From: Drosophila persimilis
Taxonomy: Eukaryota; Arthropoda; Insecta; Diptera; Drosophilidae
Reading direction: 5' to 3'
NCBI RefSeq assembly: GCF_003286085.1
Contig: NW_020825294.1
Location: forward strand, 1,178,001 to 1,242,000
Length of the DNA: 64,000 nucleotides
How positions within the stretch are numbered: the first letter of the stretch is position 1; each line of letters opens with the position of its first letter. Positions 1-10,450 of the stretch are shown here, in pieces. The translations under genes were made by a program, and so were the position numbers. The notes beneath the pieces are model-generated. The model ran no database searches and was not told where the DNA came from. It saw only the letters and a list, made by a program, of their open reading frames with translations.

Positions 1-424
1 AACCGAAAACACACACTAGTAACTCTCTCTTACTAAGTACTAAACCTTAGTTTATAGAAAAGTTAATCCAAAAAACCAATTATTCATTTAAACGATAAAT
101 ATCTCGTTCATTTCCTTTCAAGCTGCAGTCACGCCAAAAGCTCTTAAATTAGAGTGACCAAAGCTGCATTGTATTGGGACTCCCCCCCTTATAGAGTACA
201 ATAATTTCTAACTTGAAAGAACGAAAAACGTTTCCCTAACAAAACTAATGTGATTTCTCATGCGCTTTTTTAATGGATCATTGGCGCTGATGCAGTAATA
301 TTTTTGCCATTTTTTGCGGCTGCTCATTAATTAGTGTTGTTACTAAATAAAGCATCCAACTAACTAAACCAACTAACTAAATGGAATATCTTTTAATCTA
401 TGTATATTGTGTGCTCCCCTGCAG
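1..424 (+). other. Intron of the SOGA/MTCL-like gene (left edge)
   Basis: AT-rich sequence with no coding signal. It ends in a pyrimidine-rich tract and a cag acceptor at 422-424, so it is the 3' part of an intron whose donor lies outside the window. Confidence 0.7.
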
Positions 425-3400
425 CTCGCAAGCTGAGTCCCACACCACATCCCCATCGACTGGCGCCCGAAGTGCATGCGGATCGGGATGAAGGCATCTC
501 AGACGAGGATGATCCAGCCGAACTGCGTATCCTGCTGGAGCTCAACGAGCAGGAGGCCTCAATACTGCGTCTCAAAGTGGAGGATCTGGAGAAGGAGAAT
601 GCGGAGTCAAAGAAGTATGTGCGCGAACTTCAGGCCAAACTGCGGCCGGAGGCTGCTTCTTCCAATGGCAGCAAATCCGCGCTTCTCAGCTTTGGCACCT
701 CCTCCTCCAGTGCGGCCGAAAAGAAACTGAAAACCCTGAACGAAGAGTTGACGCAGCTACGGAAGAGCCTCCAGGAAAAGGAGCAGGCCGTGGACACTCT
801 GAAGGAGCAGCTCAGCAAACTGAACAATCTTGAAACGGAGAACGAGAAACTGTCAAAGGAGAACAAGCGTTTACAAACCCTACGCAAGGCCAACGAGAAG
901 ACGGGCGAGGCGGATCTGTCCAAGATCAAGGAGACTCTAACGGTGGCCCAGCGGGAGAGGGATGAGCTGACGGCCAGGGTGAAGCGGATGCAGCTTGAGG
1001 CTGATGCCAAGCTACCGGCCCGCACAGCCAAGCGGGTCAACGACCTTACCCCGAAGAGTCACCTTAAAAAGTGGGTGGAAGAGCTGGAGGATGAGATCGG
1101 CGAGATGCGGGTGATGCTCAGTTCGAGTGGATCCGATCAGGTCAAGGCCCTGGAATCAGTCAAAGCATCGCTTGAAGAGGAGCTGCAAAAGTGCAAGAAA
1201 AAGCTGACCCTGGCCGAGGGCGATGTCCAGCGTCTGAAGCTACTGAATGGCTCAAGCAGTAAGGTCACCGACCTGGAGCAGAAGCTGAAGCGCAGCGATG
1301 AGGATGGCAAGAAACTTAGCACCAAGCTCAAGGAGCTGGAGGAGAAGCTCAAGAAGCAGGACACTCAGCTGAAGCAGAGCGAGACGAACAAATCCACCCT
1401 GGAGACCCAGAGCAAACGAGAGAAGGAGAAGTTGTCCAGCCTGGAGAAGGACCTCGAAAAGCAGGGCAAGGAAAAGGAGAAGCTAGAGTCCAAGATCCTC
1501 CAGCTGGATACGGATCTTCTCACAGCCAAAAAGGCCGCGGATAAGACTAAATCGAGTCTGGAGAAGGAGATCAAGGATCTGAAGACCAAGGCCAGTAAAT
1601 CGGACAGCAAACAGGTGCAAGAACTCAAAAAGCAAGTGGAGGACATCCAAACTTCGCTCAGCGCCGAGCAGAAGCGCAACGAGGACCTCAACACCCATTG
1701 GGAAAAGCTCTCCGAGGAGACCATCCTGATGCGGGCACAGCTGACCACCGAGAAGCAGAATCTCCAGGCCGAACTCAATGCCAGCAAGCAGAAAATGTCC
1801 GAAATGGATACCATACGCATCGAGCGCACCGACATGGCCCGCAAGTTGAACGAGGCCCAGAAGAAGATCGCCGAACTGCAGGCTAAGACCCTTAAGACCG
1901 GCAACAACGGCGACCACGAGCGTACCATGCTAAAGAACAAGTTGGCCGAAAAGGAGCACGAGTACGAACGTCTGCGCAGGGAGAATGAGATGAACATCGA
2001 TCTGGTGTTCCAACTCCGCAAGGACAACGAGGATCTCAATGGCAAACTGAGCGACTACAATCGAATCGAGCAGGCCCAGGTCTCGCTCAATGGACACGGT
2101 GCCAGAAGAGATGCAGAGATCAGGGAGCTAAAGGAAAAGTAAGTTGTCAAATCATAAACTATAAGAACTATACATACGTACATATGTGAAGTCGCAAGAC
2201 CCTGTCTGTTAATAATTTCCATCGAACAGATTACAGAGCACCGAACTGCAGATGAAATCCGAGGTGGCTACCACTCGTCTTAGATACGAGCAACAAGTGA
2301 AGAACCTCAGCGGAGAACTCAATTCGATGCAGGTAAAATGTTTCAAATATATCCTAAAGAATGTTAATCAAACTGAACAAAAACTTATTTCCAAAATAGC
2401 GCCAATGTGAACGCTTCAAGAAAGATCGCGATGCCTTCAAGCAGATGCTAGAGGTTGCACAGAAGAAGATCGGTGATCTAAAGGCCAACAATACGGGTAG
2501 ACAGAGCCGTGGATCCATGCACAGCAGCGACGATGATGACAAGAGCAAGATTGCTTACCTAGAGCAGCAGGTGAATCGAGTAGCCATTCCCAGTTCGATT
2601 CCAAATAGATTCTAATGGAGTTTACCATTGGATAGATTGGCCATCTGGAGGATCAGTTGGTGGAGTCCCGCCTGGAGGGTAGCAAGGTCAAGACGGAGCT
2701 GGTGTCCGAGCGCAGCGCCAACGAGATCAAGATATCCGAGATGCAGTCGAAGCTGAACGAGTTCGAAGAGGAACGTGTCATTGGCTCTGGGAGCACAAAG
2801 CTGCCTGGCATGAAGACCAAGCTGGAGTTGTCATGGCAGAAGGAGCGGGAGGATCAGCAACGTCTGTTGCAAGAGACCTCCACCCTGGCCCGGGATCTGC
2901 GACAGACTCTGTTTGAGGTTGAACGCGAGCGGGACAAGGAGCGGCTAGAGTCCAAGCGTAAGTTAGATCAGATCAAGCGAGCCACCGAAGAGGAAATGGA
3001 GGAGGGACGCAAGAAGATTGCCGAGCTGCAGTGCGATCTTCTCGAATTACGTGATGTCCATGCCAAGCTGCGCACCTCCAATGAAAAGCTAAGACGAGAA
3101 GTGAGTATTCCTCGGGAAGTTTTTATGATTCCCACTTCAAATTCCTATCTAATTCCAGCGCGAACGGTACGAGAAGGAACTGATCAAGCGCCGCATGGAG
3201 GCGGATGGTGGTGATCGCAAAGTTGGTGCCCTTTTGCAGACCGTCGACGAGCTGGTGAAGATCGCTCCAGACCTGAAAATGGCACGAGGCAGCTACGACA
3301 ACACTCTGCGTCCAGAGCAGCCTAATGTGCGCCGCAGTCGCAGTCCCTCGCCCACACTGAGCAGTACACAGATCAGCACCGTCCTGGCCCGGTTGGCCGA

Positions 3401-4352
3401 GGCCTCCGAGGAGCTGCGTAAGTTCCAACGCCTGAACGAGGATGAGCAGGAGCGCAGTCGCATACGGCGCGGCAATCTGCGACGTGCTGCCTCGCAAGAA
3501 AACGATCACCATGGCAGCAGCAGTTCCGTGGCCAGTGCGGCGGGCTCCCAGCGGGGCGGTGGTCGCTTGTCCCGTAATTCAAGCAATAATGGCAGCCTCA
3601 TACGCAAAAGCCTGTCGCTGGACCACTCCATACAAAGGGATCAGGTAAGCAGAGGATCTAAATTGTTTTAAGGAAGAATCCTCATCCGTTTTGACACACT
3701 TAATAGAACATTTGGCGCCAGGACGATGGCAGTGTGTCCTCGATGCAGTCCATTGACTCTGAGCTGGGCGGTCTGGTGCGTGATTCCAGCCTGGACTCAC
3801 GCCTCGACTCGCGTCTGTCTGGGGGCTCCACACAAAGTGACATACCACGAGGTCCACGAAAAAAGAAGAAGGGAATCATGGGCAAGCTACGCAGCCTGAC
3901 CAAAAGCAGTCGTAATTCCGAGAGTGAAATATCGGTAGGACCTTAACCAGAAGAAGAGATTCCAGATTTGTCATATACTTCCTTCATTGGCAGATTCAAG
4001 GATCCGACTCTGACATCAGCGTTGCCAGCGACATGAGATCCAGCAAGAAGGACCTGCGCGGCCGTCTCTCTGGAATGTTCAAGCGCTCGGGATCGAACTC
4101 CCGTAGCGAGAGCATGGAACGGCCCAGCACCGAGCAGAGGCCTGTGGCCGTCACCGTCGTGGGACATCCGGATGGGCCCCAGCCCCGGGAGCCACCCCCA
4201 GCCAATTCCCTTACACCCAGGCCCATACGTTCGGTGAGAGTCCTGAACTTTTAAGTCGAATTCCAATGGAATTGAAATTCTTTTCTGTTTAGATCCCGAA
4301 ACCGCCCAGTGGCACCAGTCCAGCCACACCCAGACGACGCATAGCAAAGTAG
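425..4352 (+). CDS. SOGA/MTCL-like coiled-coil protein, C-terminal 1154 residues (5' end outside window)
   Basis: Eight exons join in frame: 425-2138, 2230-2332, 2400-2570, 2636-3100, 3159-3644, 3707-3934, 3994-4233 and 4293-4352. The first begins with the last two bases of a split codon, so the start lies left of the window. About the first 900 visible residues are almost unbroken heptad coiled coil rich in K/E/L. The first block (ELRILLELNEQEASILRLKV) follows the pattern of SOGA/MTCL microtubule-crosslinking proteins, where an ELK/DLK segment is followed by EE(A/S) and a hydrophobic heptad. Exon 4 carries a WQKEREDQQRLLQE block. The tail, from exon 5 on, is Ser/Arg-rich and probably disordered, with two Lys-rich amphipathic modules (KKGIMGKLRSLTKSSR and KKDLRGRLSGMFKRSGS) that could bind microtubules or membrane. 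The protein is probably cytoskeletal. Family assignment rests on remembered pattern similarity only. Other long coiled-coil scaffolds are possible. Confidence 0.75.
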
Positions 4353-4388
4353 TCATCATCGATTCGTAGGATTCATTCTAATCATAGC

Positions 4389-4394
4389 AATAAA
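4389..4394 (+). promoter_or_regulatory. Poly(A) signal of the SOGA/MTCL-like gene
   Basis: AATAAA lies 37 bases after the stop codon. A second, overlapping pair (AATAAATAAA) lies at 4512-4521, so two 3' ends are possible. Confidence 0.5.
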
Positions 4395-4570
4395 TGTTCG
4401 TTCAAGCCACTCCCCAATTGCAGTTTACCGCCCCTATCATGACATTTCATTATATTTATTCGTTGTTTTTTAATGATTTTAGTTCATTTTTTTTTTATGA
4501 AGTCCGCAGCAAATAAATAAAGTCATCTTTTTCAAAAAGTCTTGTCGTCTTACCGCTGCAATTGGGGGAA

Positions 4571-4768
4571 TTATGAATCAGTAGATAAATATAGTAGGTA
4601 ACGTTTCAAAGAAACACCAACATTTTTGTACACCAATCCAGCAGCGAGTATACCCATTACAATAGGACATGTGGCATCTTTGTAGCCGGAAAAGGACTTT
4701 GGTTTTTCCAGATGGGCCACGAAAAAGGAAACAGAACTAAGGAGAAATAATACCACGAGTTCCAACAT
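4571..4768 (-). CDS. Candidate 65-residue protein with two hydrophobic segments
   Basis: A complete ORF starts at the ATG at 4768-4766 (protein start MLELVVLFLLSSVSFF) and stops at 4571. Codons 2-19 form a strongly hydrophobic segment. A short polar stretch follows (EKPKSFSGYKD), then a second hydrophobic segment with small residues (PIVMGILAAGLVY) and a Lys/Arg-containing end. This would make a small hairpin-topology membrane protein. A TATA-like tract (TATATATAG on the minus strand, about 4832-4840) lies roughly 70 bases upstream, and a minus-strand AATAAA lies at 4460-4455. The gene would converge tail to tail with the SOGA/MTCL-like gene, overlapping its 3' UTR. I do not recognise the protein. 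The alternative is a chance ORF in Hrb27C-downstream sequence, though base composition inside it is more balanced than in the flanks. Confidence 0.45.
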   Translation of the reverse strand: MLELVVLFLLSSVSFFVAHLEKPKSFSGYKDATCPIVMGILAAGLVYKNVGVSLKRYLLYLSTDS

Positions 4769-5233
4769 TGGGGAGGGCAGCCTTTCCTTATTCAATTTTG
4801 AATATATTGCAAATAAAAGTATAACCGCTTCTATATATAATCAAATATAATCAAAGGTTCCTATGTCCGAAAAAAAAGATAATGAGCTTTCATTTCCTAC
4901 AAATTTTGTCAAGTCCTTAAGAACCCAGTCAATCAATGAAATTGTTAAATAAAAAGAGTGAGTGACATTTATTCTATTTACTTGCAATTTATGTATATAT
5001 TCAAAGTATTTTGTTTTGCTTAAAACTTGTTTTTTTTTTTTCTTTTTTCTCTCATTTTTTTTTGTTTTTTTACACACTACATTAATTTCCTTTGTTAAAC
5101 ATAATTTTTTGTTGTTGAATTTATAGTTAATTTCTTGTAATTTACTTATTGTTTTTATTTGTTTCCATTAAATTAATCAAAAAACGTTTACGTTACGTTG
5201 AACTTTCTTAGGGGGCAAAACAATGTTCATTTA

Positions 5234-5297
5234 CTCGTATTTCGTATATTTACGAGAGTGTATATCTCATTCGTTTTGATCTTTTGATCAAAACGAA
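5234..5297. repeat. Two adjacent inverted repeats (hairpins)
   Basis: Arms CTCGTA (5234-5239) and TACGAG (5251-5256) form the first, smaller hairpin. Arms TTCGTTTTGATC (5270-5281) and GATCAAAACGAA (5286-5297) form a perfect 12-bp stem closed by a TTTT loop. Both can form in RNA from either strand. Confidence 0.8.
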
Positions 5298-7009
5298 AAC
5301 CAATCCAATATGCAAACCAAAATTATGTTTGAAGTTGCAAATTGATGTCATTTTGAGTACGTGGCATGCTCATCAGATAAACTAAATCGATTGATTGGAT
5401 AGGTCGGTCTTGAGGGACGACTGGGACTGGATGAATTCTGCTTAGATTTTGCTTGGGTTGGGCTGGGATGGGTTCTTTGCGAATTTCGAGGCTCAAATCT
5501 AGTACGAGAGACGTATGTAGGGGGTACGTTGTATTAATTTTGTTGTGGTATTTCTTTGTCATTTTCCTAGCATTATTAGCATTCGTCGTTCTATGTTTCA
5601 TTGAGTTACATTTATACATTTATGCAATTTTGGTTTTGGGATTACTTTTCTTTCTTTCTTTTCTGGCGGTTTGACTTCCTCATTTTTTCCTCATTCATTA
5701 CTCATTCTACATCTTTTGTGTGACGTGTGTTTCTTTGTATAAATCTTTGTATTATGGTATGTTTTTATATGTAGTTCCAAATGGCGTCTTTTGTTCTGCA
5801 TTTAAAAGTTGTTCAATTATTATATTGTTCAAGTGTTTCTTTCGTTTCGTCTTTAGTAACAATGTGTTTTTACATCGCTTATATTCGTTTTGTATGGTTT
5901 TCTCTTATGCTTCCTTATTTCATTTTTGTTTTTGTTGGTTTTTCTTCCCATTTTGTTTTGATATTACTTAGGCACTGTGTTCGTATTACATTAAAGAATT
6001 AATTTAAAATTTAAATTTAGGTATGTATAAATACATTGTAAAAAATTTCTTTAAGTTTACCGTAAACTAAAATCTTGCAACACTATATGTAGTATGTACT
6101 TCGTATTTACTCTCTTTTTTAGTTTTTTTTCCCTTATTATTTCTTTAGCTGCTTCTGCTGCATGTATGTCCTTGTATCTATGTTTTGTAAGTTAAGTTAA
6201 GTTAAATCCTGTCCTCAATGTTAATCCTTAATCCATGTTCACGGCTGTGTTAATCGAATGTTAATGTTAATCTCCTACTATATAAGTATCTCCCTGTCTG
6301 TCACCCACCCGGCTTTCTCTCTATCTCTCTCTCTGTTTCTGTTTCTCTGTCTCTATCCTGATTTAAAAGTACACGTAGAAAAGTCTAAGAAAAACCCAAA
6401 GCCCCCGCGTTTTATCTTGTTTCAAATGGAAAGCCTGGAACCGTAGTTTTACGAGAATCTGTATTTTCCTTTCAGCTCTCAAGTCGCAACAACACTTATA
6501 TGCCTAAAAATCGTTACAATCTGGTTTTACAAGTAGCTCCTATATATGTATATGTATGTATGTATGTATATGCAGGTGTAGGAGGCGTAGGAGGCTTGGG
6601 GGGGTGGCTAGGGCTAGTCATACATTCAACATATAGTATGTGTGTATGATAAGTACAACTAACTGTTCAGTTTCATTTTCAATATCAGTATCAGTTTAAG
6701 ATTCCAGTTTTCTAAGTTATTTTCGTTTGGTAAAAAAATTCAAATTTATCGAAAGTTCTCTTCCTTTGGCTTTTTAGGTTCGGATTCCTATTCCTCCATT
6801 CCATTCTTATAGCCTGCTTAGCCGTTTGATTTTTGTGGTGTATTGATATCTTAATAACTTTCAGTTTTATGCTAAATGATTTGTTGCTTATCTGCTCATC
6901 AAAAACAATTGAAACAAAACGAAAAATATGTGTATATGATTAACCGAAAATCCCTCTTCTATTTTACAGAATAGTATATCCGAAACAAAGACTATCATTT
7001 GAGAAGAAT

Positions 7010-7015
<6 letters not shown>

Positions 7016-7041
<26 letters not shown>
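7016..7041. repeat. TG dinucleotide microsatellite
   Basis: Thirteen uninterrupted TG units. A second run lies at 8859-8878. Confidence 0.95.
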
Positions 7042-8858
7042 AGAAACATAATCCTTACACGAACTTATGCTGGTAGCCTATTTATTCATCTGAGTCTCAA
7101 TCGAGTACCGAGTTTTATAGTTTTTGTTTTCTGGCTTTTGTTTTTAAACTGTTGTATGATTTTACTTTCAACTCCCGTTCCGGTCTCTCGGCCTTAAACT
7201 GCTTGCTTCACTTTGTTGCATTTTGTTAACAGTCTCAATTTTGGTTTTTATTTTATGTTTTTTTTGCGTTTTGTTTCGTTTCGGTTATTTTGCATAGTTT
7301 TTCTCTTTTTTTTCTGCGTTTTTTCCGTATTTTTGTCTATTTTGTAGTTATCATTATTATTATCATCTACATACAAATTAGTTTTGGTTCACTATTCTCT
7401 GCATTTGCTACATTTAAAATTACCATATACCATATACATACATACCTCGTTTAGAATTTATGCTTAAGAACGAAAGAACCAAAGTATGGGGCTTAGAAAT
7501 GGATGTGTAGGTGTGTGTTGTTTGGTTTAACTAATCAATAAAAACAATTTGATGCACTATAACAATCTTCATTCAGCTTCGACCTGATCTGACCTTCCCT
7601 TATCCATGAAAGTGCTGTCAGTACGATACGAGTATTTATGCGAAAGGAATCTTAAAAATCAATCATACAGCTCAAAATACAGATACAAAACATGCCACCC
7701 ACATACTCGTCTATATATAGATGGTATATATGCTAGTTGATCTTTTATCTTATTGAGTTTCTTTATCATTTATTTAATCTCATTTTTTGTTGTTGGTTGT
7801 TCTTGTTCTTGTGTTCTTTTTTTTTGTTCTTCTTTCGTGTTCGCGCATCTTGCCCTATATAAATTTAGTCATTACAAAAAGGTGTCTTAGGTGGAATCGT
7901 TTTGTCTTAGGAATTTAGCTTAGATATCTGTTAAATCTGATCTTATTTCAAATCATTCTAGTTTTAATGGCTAAGAGTACTTCATCATTACATAAAAATA
8001 ACTTGCAGGAAGGCCTGGGGCTGTGTAGGGCAGGGCAGGACATATTGGGAGCGTGGTATTTGTATCAGACAAAACACATTTAAAATTCTAGCATATTTAG
8101 AAAAAGATATATTTGTTGCTAGCTCCGTCGTTCGATCGATCGATCTTTCAGTTTGTTCATCGCTTAGCTTAACTATGGGGTACCAGTCGAAATATCCGAT
8201 TCGGAAACAAATTCGAGAGAACTTAATCGTTAGAACTATAGACCGAAAGCACTGATAAGTATCTTGTTCGTCTCGTCTCGTCTCTCCTCTCCTCACCCTA
8301 GAGCCTATGTAGTATATAGTAGTAGGTATGTATGTTCGTACGTAGAGCTATACAATGTACACAACGCATTTGCCTCATTGGTTTTGGGTTTGCATTTTGG
8401 CGCATCATTTCATTCGTATATTAGCTTATCAGTAAGTTCTCGTATGTAAATTATATAACCCTTACATTATTGTTTCATTCATGGTTCTTATGATCTGACT
8501 CTGATCTGATTTGCATTGGAAACGTCGAAAAGCGCAAAACTAAAAAAACTCCCATCGAAAAGTAAAGGCAACAACGAAAAATCTATCGATCCATAACGAT
8601 CAAATCAAATCAATAGTAGAGCCGCCTCTTTGCACATCATGTTCCGATAAAGAAACCAACAATAATAAAAGAACCAAAACCATATACACCAAATGACATC
8701 AAAACGAAACTGAAAACGAACAAAACGAATCCTATCATTTTGGTTCCTTTGCTTCTTCTGTTCTGTGGTGGTGCTCCCAATTTGATTGTTCTCCGGATGG
8801 GATGTCTGGACATAACTATTCGATTCTATCTGTTGCGCTTGGACTTTTTTCTACAACA

Positions 8859-8878
8859 GTGTGTGTGTGTGTGTGTGT
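8859..8878. repeat. GT dinucleotide microsatellite
   Basis: Ten uninterrupted GT units, followed by an imperfect continuation. Confidence 0.95.
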
Positions 8879-10424
8879 TTGTGTGTATGTGAGTGCTGAT
8901 AAACATTTACACTTAATAATAGCTTTTTCTTAATTTTTTTCATCTGATTTTAGCTTGAAAGTGCAACACTTCATTTAATACAATATTTAGATTTATTTTA
9001 CCTTTAATTTGTTATATGTTTATATATAATTATATGTATATAGTATATATATAGTTGTATATAGTAGGTATTCATATATATATATATAATTTTATTTTCT
9101 TTTTACCTTTACGATGCACATATATTGTATGTAGTTTTCATTTTTCAATAGGTCGTTACTTTTAAATTAATGAAAAACAGAAAAAAAAGATTTATATTGT
9201 ATTCAAATGGAAAATAAAAGGTTGAATAAATGAAATTGTTTTACAATTAACAGTCAGTGAGTGGTTTTGTCATCTAAATAATCGTTTCCCTTTAAATACC
9301 ATCGTGTTTCTGGGGTCTAAGATTTAATTTTACTCTAATGTTCTTATTCTTCTTGATAATGAGTATGGAAATCATGTGTAAGTGTGTTATCCTCAGTATA
9401 TAATGAATAATAATCATAATGTTTCAGCTTATAGAATTACATCAGGTTTCTTTGCTTGCAAGTTCGTCAACAAAATCTTCGACTCTGCGCTGCCTCATCT
9501 CATTATTCTCCTTTTTACTGCTTCCTTTAATGAGTCTTTGTTGTTTGTTGCTGCGAAAAAGAAATTAAAAAACGCCAAACATAGTTTTCCTCTCATTCTC
9601 CACCACATTCTTCCTTCCTTCCGCACATAACTCTTCTTTTACGACGCCTCAACCTCGCCCGATGACAGGCAGCCGCCTCCGCCAAGCCAGGATCGACCAC
9701 ACGATAACCCTTCTTTTCTTCTTGATCATTATCGATTAAACGATACACAATCCTTTACAGACAATCACACACGCACGCACACAAAGCTGCTGCGGCCAAG
9801 TAAAAGAAAAAGATTCAAATTTGATAAATGTTGGTTTTTTTTCAAATATTTTGGTTTTTTTTTTTTTCAAAAATCGAAACGTATTTCACACGTTCTACTT
9901 TACTTGTTTACTTGCTTATTGTTTTTGCATTGTTTGCTTTTTTGTTTTTAAAAAAAATTTAAAATTATTTATAAAATGTAAGCATATGTATTTGTAGTTT
10001 AAACGAAATTAAATTAGGAATTTATATCTGTAGGATTTGTTTGTGGGTTTTTGTTTGTTTGTAAGATGTAAAAATTATACGAAGAACACTAAGCAATAAA
10101 TCACCGAAAAATAAAGTAAAGTATTTGTTATTGTATATTGTAATTAAATGTATGTATTGTAAGTTGTTTTTCTTGTAAATAAACAAATTAAAAATTAGTG
10201 TATGATATTTTAATAGAAAAAATTACTTCATATTTATATAAGAATATATATAATATATGTGTATGGTAAATGTATTAGATATAATATGTGTTTCTCCTTT
10301 TGCTTTTTGTTGGTTTTTCTTTCCATCTATCTTTCTTTTGTTTGTATGTAATAATAAATTGTAAAATCGCAATCATATAATCATTAAAATAGTTTTTGCT
10401 TTCATCTTGTTTTACACACACATC

Positions 10425-10450
10425 GCACGCTCCCTACTAAGGGAGCGTGC
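10425..10450. repeat. Perfect GC-rich 11-bp hairpin
   Basis: GCACGCTCCCT (10425-10435) and AGGGAGCGTGC (10440-10450) are exact inverted copies separated by a four-base loop. This is an island of GC-rich sequence in surroundings that are otherwise strongly AT-rich. If this region is transcribed as the Hrb27C 3' UTR, the RNA would fold into a stable stem-loop. Confidence 0.85.

Noticed and set aside
1365..2045. 226-codon minus-strand ORF rich in Ser, Leu, Phe and Arg
   Set aside because: It is the antisense shadow of the coiled-coil exon. Lys/Glu codons read backwards give Leu/Phe/Ser.
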